A stretch of DNA of 6,134 nucleotides from contig JAUVHQ010000133.1 of NCBI GenBank assembly GCA_030593185.1, positions 1-6,134 on the forward strand, read 5' to 3'. Positions 1 to 5,438 of this stretch are shown piece after piece. The translations under genes and the position numbers were made by a program. The DNA is from Bacteroidota bacterium. Its GTDB lineage: Bacteria > Bacteroidota > Bacteroidia > Bacteroidales > VadinHA17. Within the stretch, counting starts at the first letter, position 1, and each line of letters opens with the position of its first letter. The notes beneath the pieces are model-generated. The model did not search any database and was not told the DNA's origin. It worked only from the letters and a program-made list of their open reading frames with translations.

Positions 1-1
1 G

Positions 2-1111
2 GGAAGTGCCTATGTATTGCTTCCCTGGTGGATGTACCAGTATTATGATGATATAAGAATTATGAAGGATCATTATTTGACAATGAAACAATACCTCAAT
101 TATCTATGCAATTTGGCAAAAACTGATGCCAATCCCGGTGAGCCTTATATAATTAATGACTTTGGAGGATATTGGGACTCTTTGGGGGAATGGTGTGCTC
201 CGGGACAATCTGACGGACCAAATCATCCGATGGTTAATACTTATTATTATTACCTCAATACATCTGTAATGGCTAAAATTGCGGTAGTGCTCGGACACAA
301 TGATGATGCACTAAAATATTCGGCACTTGCAGATACTGTTAAAAGTGAATTAAATAAGAAATTTTTTAATCCGGAGACAAATCTTTACGGTGCTGATACA
401 TTATATCAAACTTACCAGCTGCTGGCTTTGGCAGGTGATATAGTACCCGAAGGGCATCGTGAAGAGGTGATGCAAAATTTAATTAATGATATCAATATTA
501 CACATGACGGACATTTGAATACCGGTATTATCGGAACCAAATATCTGTGGCAGGTATTGGCAGATGCCGGTCGTTGTGACCTGGCATATACTGTGGCAAC
601 CCAGACCACATACCCGGGTTATGGATACTGGTTAGCAAATGGAGCTACAACCTTGTGGGAAAAATGGTCCGGAAAAAATTCTCATAATCATCAGATGTTT
701 GGTTCAGTTTCCGAGTTTTTTTATAAATACCTGGCTGGTATCCGGTCTCCCATGGATAGGGGAACAACATCCGGGTATAAACATATTCATATTCAACCTT
801 TTGTTCCTGATGGATTATCCTCTGTTGAGGCTTACCTGAAAACTATTAAAGGTAATGTTGAATCGAGCTGGCAGAACCAACCTGGTTTATTCCGGTTAAG
901 AGTAGTGATCCCGGCAAACAGTGATGCCTCAATAAGTATCCCGTTATTAGATTTTGAGAATATTTATGTTACGGAAAATGGCAACCCTGTATGGGAGAAC
1001 AGATCTTTTATTGAAGGTGTTGCCGGTGTAACCAATGCCTCTGTTGATAAGGAATTTATTACCTTTTTAACAGGGTCGGGGAGATATGATTTTGTTTTGT
1101 CCGGCAATTAA
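2..1111 (+). CDS. Alpha-L-rhamnosidase, GH78 family, C-terminal part (5' end outside window)
   Basis: The frame is open from the first bases, and the apparent TTG start at 17 is internal: the upstream codons (GSAYV) continue the protein, so the gene begins before the window. About 369 residues are present. GH78 enzymes release alpha-L-rhamnose from plant or bacterial glycans. Seen here are the (alpha/alpha)6 barrel signatures LPWWMYQYYDD, DSLGEWCAPG, TTLWEKWSG and NHQMFGSVSEFFYKYLAGI. From about nt 746 comes the family's C-terminal beta-sandwich (GYKHIHIQPFVPDGL to GSGRYDFVL). From memory of the family, the general acid lies in a DCPxRE motif that would be upstream of this window. The Glu of TTLWE (nt 659-661) sits where I expect the general base. 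The C-terminus looks complete. The gene converges with the minus-strand gene ending at 1119. Both stop codons fall in or beside a small dyad, TTAAT-gtttt-ATTAA (1108-1122). Family assignment is firm; the exact substrate is unknown. Confidence 0.9.
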   Translation, partial: GSAYVLLPWWMYQYYDDIRIMKDHYLTMKQYLNYLCNLAKTDANPGEPYIINDFGGYWDSLGEWCAPGQSDGPNHPMVNTYYYYLNTSVMAKIAVVLGHNDDALKYSALADTVKSELNKKFFNPETNLYGADTLYQTYQLLALAGDIVPEGHREEVMQNLINDINITHDGHLNTGIIGTKYLWQVLADAGRCDLAYTVATQTTYPGYGYWLANGATTLWEKWSGKNSHNHQMFGSVSEFFYKYLAGIRSPMDRGTTSGYKHIHIQPFVPDGLSSVEAYLKTIKGNVESSWQNQPGLFRLRVVIPANSDASISIPLLDFENIYVTENGNPVWENRSFIEGVAGVTNASVDKEFITFLTGSGRYDFVLSGN

Positions 1112-1118
1112 TGTTTTA

Positions 1119-1472
1119 TTAACCCCAAAAACAACCATACTTATCTTTGTTCAGGATCTCAAAAAATTCCGAGATATTATTTATTTCAGGATTAGGTTCG
1201 TACCTTTCCCATTTTCCGCTTGCTCTCATCCAATAAACAATCCAGATACCCCTTGATTTCACGTATTTTATTTTAGCTACCGGAGATTTTATTTTAATTT
1301 TTTCATTATCCCATCTTGATCTTATTTCAAATATTTCCACTATTTTATTAATATATGAATATCCTAAATCCAATTTATCTCTGATTTCAACGGGTGGTCT
1401 GTGTTCATTAACAAATTGTTGAATCTGTTTCTCAATAAGATCAATTACAGATGTTTTTTTTTCGTCTGACAT
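1119..1472 (-). CDS. DUF3024-like small protein, function unknown
   Basis: This is a complete 117-residue protein starting at ATG (1470-1472). Its second half, from FEIRSRWDNEKIKIKSPVAKIKYVKSRG through WIVYWMRASGKWERYEP to the extreme C-terminal DKYGCFWG, resembles the DUF3024 family as I remember it (a WxxYW...KWxRYEP core and a terminal FWG or FFG). The N-terminus (about residues 1-45) is a charged helical stretch with HRPP, common in Bacteroidota members. There is no signal peptide and no membrane segment, so it is probably cytoplasmic. No activity is known for the family. It lies 70 bp downstream of the amidohydrolase on the same strand. I see no TAnnTTTG site in that gap, so cotranscription is plausible. 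The gap is mostly a heptamer repeat array. A small regulatory or binding protein is possible but unsupported. Confidence 0.72.
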   Translation of the reverse strand: MSDEKKTSVIDLIEKQIQQFVNEHRPPVEIRDKLDLGYSYINKIVEIFEIRSRWDNEKIKIKSPVAKIKYVKSRGIWIVYWMRASGKWERYEPNPEINNISEFFEILNKDKYGCFWG

Positions 1473-1501
1473 ACTTATTTAAATTGTTTCTGTTTTTCCG
1501 G

Positions 1502-1541
1502 GACTGCCAACTGCCGACTGTTGACTGCCGACTGCTGACTG
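1502..1541. repeat. Degenerate GACTGCC heptamer tandem array (about 5.7 copies)
   Basis: The units are GACTGCC (1502), AACTGCC (1509), GACTGTT (1516), GACTGCC (1523), GACTGCT (1530) and a partial GACTG (1537), in perfect 7-bp register. The array fills most of the 70-bp gap between the two minus-strand genes and ends one base before the complement of the amidohydrolase stop codon. Similar heptamer arrays occur between genes in many Bacteroidota genomes, from memory. No function is assigned. Confidence 0.9.
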
Positions 1542-1542
1542 A

Positions 1543-3192
1543 TTAGTTCCCTGTTTTCCATCCCGGACCTCTGACAACCCGGCCCGGCAAAGCACCGGTA
1601 TGTTCTCCATCTTTTAATACTTGTTTGCCGTTTACCAGGACATGTATCATTCCGGTAGCGTATTGATGCGGTTGTTTAAAAGTTGCATTATCCGATATTT
1701 TATCCGGATCAAATATTACCACATCAGCAAAATATCCTTCTTTCAACATGCCTCTTTTTTTGATCTTCAGGTTCTGAGCGGGTTGTGATGTTAATTTTCT
1801 TATAGCTTCTTCAAGTGTAATTATTTTCTCTTCACGGACATACTTCCCTAACAATCTGGCAAATGAGCCATATGCCCTTGGATGAGTGCTTTGTTTTAGA
1901 AATACTCCTTCAGTGGCATAAGAACCTGCATCCGAACAGAATGACATATACTGAAGTGCTATTTTCTTTTTAATATTTTCTTCTGACATAGAAAAATATA
2001 CTGCCTGTATCCTGCTGTCGTCCTCATATATCAGGTTAACAACTGTTTCTCTAGATGATTTTCCACGTTCTGTTGCTACCTCAGCAAGAGTTTTTCCAAT
2101 CAGGTGCCGGAGTTTTTCATTTTTAAATCCAACTAACAGTATCTTTTCCGGTGGAACGTGGAAGGTTATCTCTTTTATCATTTTAGCCTTTAACTCAGGT
2201 TTGGCTATCATTTCCATTGTAACATCATGACCTCCTTCTTTCGCCCATCCCGGCAAGGAAAAGTTCAATCCTGTTGAACTGGCATTATACATATATATAT
2301 TAGTGGTGATTTCCAGTCCTTCATTTCTTGCATTTTCAATTAGTTTTATTGCCTGATCCATTAGGTGCCAGTTTTCATTGCCGGAAGCTTTAAAATGATA
2401 GATTTCAGATCTTATATCTGCTTCCTTAGATATTGCAATAAATTCATCCATAGCATTCAACAGACCACTTTCTTCATCCCGTATGTGTGAAATATACATC
2501 CCGTCATATTCAGCTACAACTTTTACAAGCTCAATTATTTCTTCAGTATTTGCATGTCCGCTTGGTACATATACCAGCGCTGTGGATAAACCTACTGCCC
2601 CTTCCTCCATTGCCTGCCTTGTCAGATCCTTCATTTCTTCCATTTCCTTTTTGGTAGGTGGCCGGTTTTCATATCCCATTACATTAAGCCTCAATGATGC
2701 GTTCCCAATAAAGGAGGTGATATTAGTTGAAACACCTTTTCTTTCCAAAAATTCCAGGTATTCACCAAGAGTTGTCCATTCAATATCAAATTTAATATCC
2801 TGCTGTTCTTCCTTCATCTCTTTTTTGAGCCAATCATTCAATGGGCCCATTGATTCTCCTTCACCCATTACTTCCAGGGTAACTCCTTGCCTGATATCAC
2901 TTTGAGATCTTCCGTCTTCTATCAGTGACTCGGTTGCCCAGCTTAGCATATTGATAAATCCCGGAGCCACAACCAATCCTTTTGCATCTATTTCAGATAA
3001 ACTACTTGCATTTTTTATAATTCCGATTTTGGAAATCGTATCAGCATTGATCCCAATATCTCCAATAAATGAGGGTAAACCTGTACCGTCAATTATTTGA
3101 CCATTTCTGATTATAACATCATAGTTTTCAGGTGTGGAGCAACCACAAAATATGACCGGTAAAAGAAAAATAATTGTTCTAAAATATTTCAT
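1543..3192 (-). CDS. Lipoprotein amidohydrolase, N-acyl-D-amino-acid deacylase (D-aminoacylase) type, atypical metal site
   Basis: This is a complete 549-residue protein with its start at ATG (3190-3192). Residues 1-18 form a short lipoprotein signal (KYFRTIIFLLPVIFCGC) with the likely lipidated Cys at 18, so the enzyme is probably membrane-anchored outside the cytoplasm. The mature protein has the Amidohydro_3/D-aminoacylase layout: an N-terminal beta segment (YDVIIRNGQIIDGTG, 24-38), VVAPGFI (74-80), YISHIRDEE (233-241), a central YHFKASG (265-271), SFCSDAG (417-423), THPRAYGSF (436-444), and a C-terminal GYFADVVIFDP (486-496) with GRVVRGPG. Such enzymes hydrolyse N-acyl-D-amino acids. His236 and His266 are 30 residues apart, matching the zinc His pair of the Alcaligenes enzyme as I recall it, and Asp421 is also kept. 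The usual HxH after PGFID is replaced by Leu83-Ser-Trp85, and the bridging Cys region reads GEGES (110-114). I recall this NMLSWA variant from other Bacteroidota, so it may be a distinct subfamily with a different substrate. It is probably first gene of a unit with the DUF3024 gene. Confidence 0.85.
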   Translation of the reverse strand: MKYFRTIIFLLPVIFCGCSTPENYDVIIRNGQIIDGTGLPSFIGDIGINADTISKIGIIKNASSLSEIDAKGLVVAPGFINMLSWATESLIEDGRSQSDIRQGVTLEVMGEGESMGPLNDWLKKEMKEEQQDIKFDIEWTTLGEYLEFLERKGVSTNITSFIGNASLRLNVMGYENRPPTKKEMEEMKDLTRQAMEEGAVGLSTALVYVPSGHANTEEIIELVKVVAEYDGMYISHIRDEESGLLNAMDEFIAISKEADIRSEIYHFKASGNENWHLMDQAIKLIENARNEGLEITTNIYMYNASSTGLNFSLPGWAKEGGHDVTMEMIAKPELKAKMIKEITFHVPPEKILLVGFKNEKLRHLIGKTLAEVATERGKSSRETVVNLIYEDDSRIQAVYFSMSEENIKKKIALQYMSFCSDAGSYATEGVFLKQSTHPRAYGSFARLLGKYVREEKIITLEEAIRKLTSQPAQNLKIKKRGMLKEGYFADVVIFDPDKISDNATFKQPHQYATGMIHVLVNGKQVLKDGEHTGALPGRVVRGPGWKTGN

Positions 3193-3219
3193 CTGTTTAT
3201 AATTTTTTGTTTTTGAATG

Positions 3220-3236
3220 TTACAAAAAATTTGTAA
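3220..3236. promoter_or_regulatory. Perfect dyad TTACAAA-aaa-TTTGTAA upstream of the amidohydrolase (possible operator)
   Basis: A 7+3+7 perfect inverted repeat lies 28 bp upstream of the amidohydrolase ATG. If the TATATTTG site at 3248-3255 is the promoter, the dyad falls just downstream of the transcription start, a usual place for a repressor site. It could equally be an AT-rich coincidence or a weak 5' leader hairpin. No regulator gene is in view. Confidence 0.35.
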
Positions 3237-3247
3237 TACATTATTCA

Positions 3248-3255
3248 CAAATATA
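3248..3255 (-). promoter_or_regulatory. Bacteroidetes -7 element (TATATTTG) for the amidohydrolase
   Basis: Read on the minus strand this is TATATTTG, an exact match to the Bacteroidetes consensus TAnnTTTG, 55 bp before the start codon. I see no TTTG at the expected -33 spacing. The nearest minus-strand TTG is about 26 bp away, which is too far. The call therefore rests on one box. Confidence 0.4.
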
Positions 3256-3592
3256 AAATCAATAAGGTATTCATGAAGCTGCAAGCAGGTTTCAGGAACT
3301 CACATGAATTTATTTTAATCATTTCCATAAGGGTATTTTTTGATTAAAAAAAATTATGTTCGTTTCATGATCAGTTTCGATTTTATTATCCATAATAGAT
3401 TGCCGGCAAATAACGCGTAAATTGAATTTGCTGACTTGTTAATTGAAAAAGTGCATTAAATTGATGATTTATCTGATTGTACGAAGCTAAATATTGTTTT
3501 CCAACTTCGGAAATTTTCCATCGGATATCTTTTGTTCAATTAGCTTCAATTACAATGTCGATATCTTTAAACTTTTATAAAGTTTCTTAAAA

Positions 3593-3600
3593 TAAATTTG
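3593..3600 (+). promoter_or_regulatory. Bacteroidetes -7 element (TAAATTTG) for the membrane protein gene
   Basis: An exact TAnnTTTG match lies 72 bp upstream of the ATG at 3673, implying a leader of roughly 65 nt. No convincing TTTG is found 17-23 bp further upstream, so the promoter is only half supported. The leader is very AT-rich, without a Shine-Dalgarno sequence. Confidence 0.35.
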
Positions 3601-3672
3601 ATCAGCAGAATTTTTTTTAGAACTTGTTTTCTGAATTTTAATAATTTTTACATTTATATATTATAATTCATT

Positions 3673-4104
3673 ATGGAAAAAAAACTATCAAAATATCCTG
3701 TTGGCAGGATTATTATCGCTTCGTTACTTGTTGTTATTATAAGCATATTCCTTGTTTTTCTTATTGTTACCGGCTATGCTTTTTATTTAGCTTTTGAAGC
3801 AAGAGGAGCCCCTGATCAGGAACTTATAGGCCGGTTTGCTGAAAGATTCGGTTCCGGTTATACCCTTCCTATAGAAGTTATTTTTACTTTTCTGGCTGCT
3901 TTATGGGTTAAACGGAGATCCCTCCCTGCAAAAATTCCTGCAGGATTTATTATTGCAATAGGAGTTATTATTATAGGATTATTACAAGCATTGATTTTTG
4001 ATGACTTTTTCGATACAATAGACCTTCTCTGGTATGGTTTGATATTAGTTGCAGGATGGATTGGTGGTATTCCATGGAAATTTGCCAACAAACTTACTGA
4101 ATAA
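3673..4104 (+). CDS. Four-helix integral membrane protein, unrecognised
   Basis: This is a complete 143-residue protein from ATG (3673) to TAA. I do not recognise a family. Four hydrophobic segments are visible: about 12-38 (IIIASLLVVIISIFLVFLIV), 64-79, 89-109 (PAGFIIAIGVIIIGLLQALI) and 117-133. A polar loop (residues 42-62, EARGAPDQELIGRFAERFG) separates helices 1 and 2, and a basic VKRRSLPAK loop (79-87) separates helices 2 and 3. The positive N-terminus (MEKKLSK) and the basic loop at 79-87 suggest both face the cytoplasm. Helices 1 and 2 then leave the acidic loop outside. Helix 3 ends at an acidic patch, DDFFDTID. No catalytic or transport motif is apparent. It is read alone: the upstream neighbour is divergent and the next plus-strand protein gene is over 1 kb downstream. 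The hydropathy pattern and clean frame make it very likely a real gene. Confidence 0.8.
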   Translation: MEKKLSKYPVGRIIIASLLVVIISIFLVFLIVTGYAFYLAFEARGAPDQELIGRFAERFGSGYTLPIEVIFTFLAALWVKRRSLPAKIPAGFIIAIGVIIIGLLQALIFDDFFDTIDLLWYGLILVAGWIGGIPWKFANKLTE

Positions 4105-4129
4105 TCTGGTTGTGACTAATTAGTAATTA

Positions 4130-4193
4130 AAGTGAACTAAAATTAAAAGTGCCTAAAGTTATAACTTCTTCTCTTTTCAACTTTAGTTCACTT
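4130..4193. repeat. 12-bp inverted repeat (AAGTGAACTAAA/TTTAGTTCACTT) enclosing a second palindrome
   Basis: The arms at 4130-4141 and 4182-4193 are perfect complements with a 40-nt loop. Inside the loop, 4156-4167 is a perfect 12-bp palindrome, AAGTTATAACTT. A related unit, AAGTGCC-TAAAGTT, begins at 4147, and another AAGTGAACTAA lies at 4467-4477. A 14-bp direct repeat (TTATAACTTCTTCT) occurs at 4159 and 4192. The structure starts 25 bp after the membrane gene's stop. It has no U-tract, so it is a poor fit to an intrinsic terminator. Confidence 0.75.
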
Positions 4194-4356
4194 ATAACTT
4201 CTTCTTCAATAGATATCACTTGTTATAAAGTCAATGCTATTCAGGCATAGACAATATAGAATCCGTAATCCAAAACCTCTGACAGATTGTTAACCAGCCG
4301 GTAACTACAGGCTAACAACCATAAGCTCCTCATATCAGATCTCTGGTCATATGTGA

Positions 4357-4420
4357 CATATGTGTTAATCTTTGGGATATATGTGTTTGGTTTATTCTTG
4401 TCATGTGATATATATTTGTT
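4357..4420 (+). repeat. ATATGTG-rich element, copy A (carries a promoter)
   Basis: Positions 4357-4393 match 4868-4904 at 31 of 37 bases. Further on, TATATTT occurs at the same offset (54 bp) in both copies, so about 64 bp appear collinear. The motif ATATGTG recurs inside the element, with an extra ATATGTG just upstream (4349-4355). Copy A contains intact -33 and -7 promoter boxes; copy B does not. Confidence 0.7.
4386..4418 (+). promoter_or_regulatory. Bacteroidetes-type promoter TTTG-N21-TATATTTG
   Basis: TTTG at 4386-4389 and TATATTTG at 4411-4418 are separated by 21 bp, fitting both the sequence and the spacing of the Bacteroidetes housekeeping promoter. This is the best promoter in the window. 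It lies in repeat copy A, and an 8-bp dyad (TATTTGTT-ctgt-AACAAATA, 4413-4432) overlaps the -7 box and the predicted start near 4425. No protein gene follows, but a strong terminator does, about 200 bp downstream. Confidence 0.5.
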
Positions 4421-4424
4421 CTGT

Positions 4425-4640
4425 AACAAATAATAAAAACAGTATTTTGTGTAATGAGTGATAATGAAGTGAACTAATGTGCGTTGATGTTCAATTATGA
4501 ATTACGGGAAAGTTGATCCTGTATTAGTGCGGTGTTGGACAATAAAATTAAATGTCCTCTTTCCTTAGCTCCTTTTAACGGAAAGACATTTATGAAGGCT
4601 GCCTCTTTCAATTCTACAAGAAGAGGCAGCCTTTCTTTTT
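4425..4640 (+). ncRNA. Candidate small RNA of about 215 nt, unknown function
   Basis: This is inferred from the segment between a well-spaced promoter (start near 4425) and a strong intrinsic terminator (4595-4640), with no plausible protein between. Just before the terminator is a second stem: TAAATGTC (4549-4556) pairs with GACATTTA (4585-4592), and TTTCC (4560-4564) pairs with GGAAA (4580-4584), with a 3-nt bulge on one side. The 5' half, from 4425 to 4548, shows no obvious structure by eye. No known RNA family was recognised. The alternative is that the terminator closes a long 3' extension of the membrane protein transcript. Confidence 0.35.
4595..4640 (+). terminator. Strong rho-independent terminator
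   Basis: AAGGCTGCCTCTT (4595-4607) pairs perfectly with AAGAGGCAGCCTT (4621-4633) across a 13-nt loop, followed by a T-rich run (TTTCTTTTT ending at 4640). On the minus strand there is no U-tract, so it acts on plus-strand transcription. The nearest plus-strand stop codon is almost 500 bp upstream, which is why a small RNA is proposed. Confidence 0.85.
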
Positions 4641-4701
4641 GAACCAGAAACTCATAACCCGTAACAATGCTTCACTGCAATATCACAACACTGCATCACA
4701 A

Positions 4702-4795
4702 TTCCATCTTTTCCCTCTATTCCCATTCTTCCACAATTCCATCATTCCATTATTCCCCTCTTCCTTCTTCCAATATTCCACTATTCCCTTTATCC
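4702..4795. repeat. Degenerate octamer array around TTCC (about 12 units)
   Basis: TTCC occurs at 4702, 4711, 4720, 4729, 4737, 4745, 4753, 4761, 4768, 4776 and 4784, then ATCC near 4792. The spacing is thus 9,9,9,8,8,8,8,7,8,8,8. Common fuller units are ATTCCATC and ATTCCACT. The plus strand is almost purely pyrimidine plus A. The frame running through it (4639-4974) translates as low-complexity FPSSF-like text and is not a gene. Confidence 0.75.
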
Positions 4796-4867
4796 CCTCT
4801 AGTCCACTTTTCGACTCTTCAACTTCTTCTCTCTTCCCGAATGACCCTAAAATGCATACTTATGTAG

Positions 4868-4931
4868 CATATGTGTCAATATGTGGGACATATGTGTTAG
4901 ATTTTTGTTCACTGTATGTTGTATATTTATT
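4868..4931 (+). repeat. ATATGTG-rich element, copy B
   Basis: This is the second copy of the element at 4357-4420, 511 bp away in the same orientation. Three ATATGTG units are in near 10-11 bp tandem here (4869, 4879, 4890). The positions matching the copy A promoter read TTAG instead of TTTG and TATATTTA instead of TATATTTG, so this copy probably does not drive transcription in the same way. Like copy A, it is followed by hairpins: GAATAGG/CCTATTC (4935-4968), then the stem at 4993-5022. Confidence 0.7.
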
Positions 4932-4992
4932 GCTGAATAGGGAGGGTAATTTAGAATTGTACCTATTCTTGTAAGTTTTTTCATAGGATACC

Positions 4993-5022
4993 GGAAACCG
5001 GGCGCTTGAGCGTCCGGTTTCT
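4993..5022 (+). terminator. GC-rich hairpin, terminator-like
   Basis: GAAACCGG (4994-5001) pairs with CCGGTTTC (5014-5021). An inner CGC/GCG stem and one G-U pair close a UUGA tetraloop. A short CTTTG follows rather than a clear U-tract, so termination would be weak. No gene ends just upstream. The hairpin lies 145 bp before the 59-residue peptide gene and may insulate it. Confidence 0.45.
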
Positions 5023-5166
5023 TTGAATGAATGATAATGGGAAAAAGTTTTTTACTGATGTGAAGATTCGTCAAAATAATTTGAAAAAACTAGTCATTCA
5101 CATGTTTTAATTGTAATTTTATTTGTTTCCATAATTTTCACAGTATTAATTAAAAACAGATGAGTC

Positions 5167-5346
5167 ATGGCCAACAAAGAAGAGCTACTAAAAACAATTA
5201 ATGATTCCTTTAAAGAACTCACAAAGGATGCTGATGATCAAATAGCCGAGTATAAAATATTACTTGACCCACCTAGCCCGCCTGAGGTGGAAAAGGAAAA
5301 AGATGGCGAAGGAGGGACAAAAGTTTCTTTTGAAAAATACATCTGA
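5167..5346 (+). CDS. 59-residue acidic peptide, possible RiPP precursor
   Basis: ATG at 5167 to TGA at 5344-5346 encodes 59 residues, starting MANKEELLKTINDSFKELT and ending KVSFEKYI. I recognise no family. About residues 1-33 look like an amphipathic helix rich in Glu, Asp and Lys. Then come a proline-rich hinge (DPPSPPE, 34-40) and a charged stretch ending in GEGG (47-50). The final nine residues are TKVSFEKYI. There is no Cys, His, Arg or Trp, and the net charge is about -6. A helical leader, a Gly-Gly and a short tail are the shape of a modified-peptide precursor. The next gene, 92 bp downstream on the same strand, is a cobalamin-binding radical SAM protein, a class that includes RiPP-modifying enzymes. 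There is no Shine-Dalgarno; the start is preceded by an A-rich stretch. The ATG at 5160 is in another frame that stops after 13 codons. The gene could instead be an unrelated small protein. Confidence 0.6.
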   Translation: MANKEELLKTINDSFKELTKDADDQIAEYKILLDPPSPPEVEKEKDGEGGTKVSFEKYI

Positions 5347-5438
5347 TAAGAGACACAAGTCAGGTGCTTTCCGTATTTATGGCTTATAGAAATAACATAT
5401 GTTTAACTTTATTCAACAGACTTTAAACCGGACGGGAC

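Larger units (their letters stand above)
3193..3672. other. 480-bp intergenic spacer between divergent genes
   Basis: This spacer lies between the amidohydrolase (minus) and the membrane protein gene (plus). It holds promoter-like sites for both genes and a dyad near the amidohydrolase start. The remainder, about 3280-3590, has no open gene. On the minus strand, 3386-3577 reads as 12 codons (FKDIDIVIEAN in part), a TGA at 3536-3538, then 49 codons (containing RWKISEVGKQYLASYN) to a stop at 3386-3388. This could be decayed coding sequence, but chance is equally possible and I cannot name a family. Confidence 0.6.
4105..5166. other. Repeat-rich 1.06-kb region without a credible protein gene
   Basis: No reading frame here looks like a protein. 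The longer ones read through simple repeats. The region instead holds inverted repeats around AAGTGAACTAAA, two copies of an ATATGTG-rich element, a promoter-like site, a strong terminator, an octamer TTCC array, and a GC-rich hairpin. A possible hairpin at 4287-4318 (TTGTT/AACAA plus AGCC/GGCT) was also noted. The last 140 bp before the 59-residue peptide gene are plain AT-rich DNA. The best -7-like site there is TTTATTTG (5118-5125, one mismatch) with no -33 partner. Confidence 0.75.

Noticed and set aside
2483..2905. 140-codon plus-strand frame inside the amidohydrolase
   Set aside because: It is antisense to conserved amidohydrolase motifs; a shadow of the real gene.
3227..3324. Minus-strand mini-ORF starting MEMIKINSCEFLKP
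   Set aside because: It overlaps the amidohydrolase promoter site, is only about 27 codons long and has no supporting context.
4241..4429. 62-codon minus-strand reading frame
   Set aside because: It starts with TTG inside the promoter dyad and crosses repeat copy A. Nothing protein-like is recognisable.
4639..4974. 111-codon plus-strand reading frame
   Set aside because: It starts at TTG right at the terminator's T-run and reads through the TTCC array, giving low-complexity F/P/S text. The length comes from the repeat, not from coding selection.
4847..5074. 75-codon minus-strand reading frame
   Set aside because: It passes through repeat copy B and both hairpins, has no recognisable domain, and the RNA-level structures explain the sequence better.
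5379..5426. 15-residue ORF between the peptide and the radical SAM gene
   Set aside because: Too short and without any peptide-like features, so not called as a gene. Its frame relation to the enzyme is noted as a finding only.
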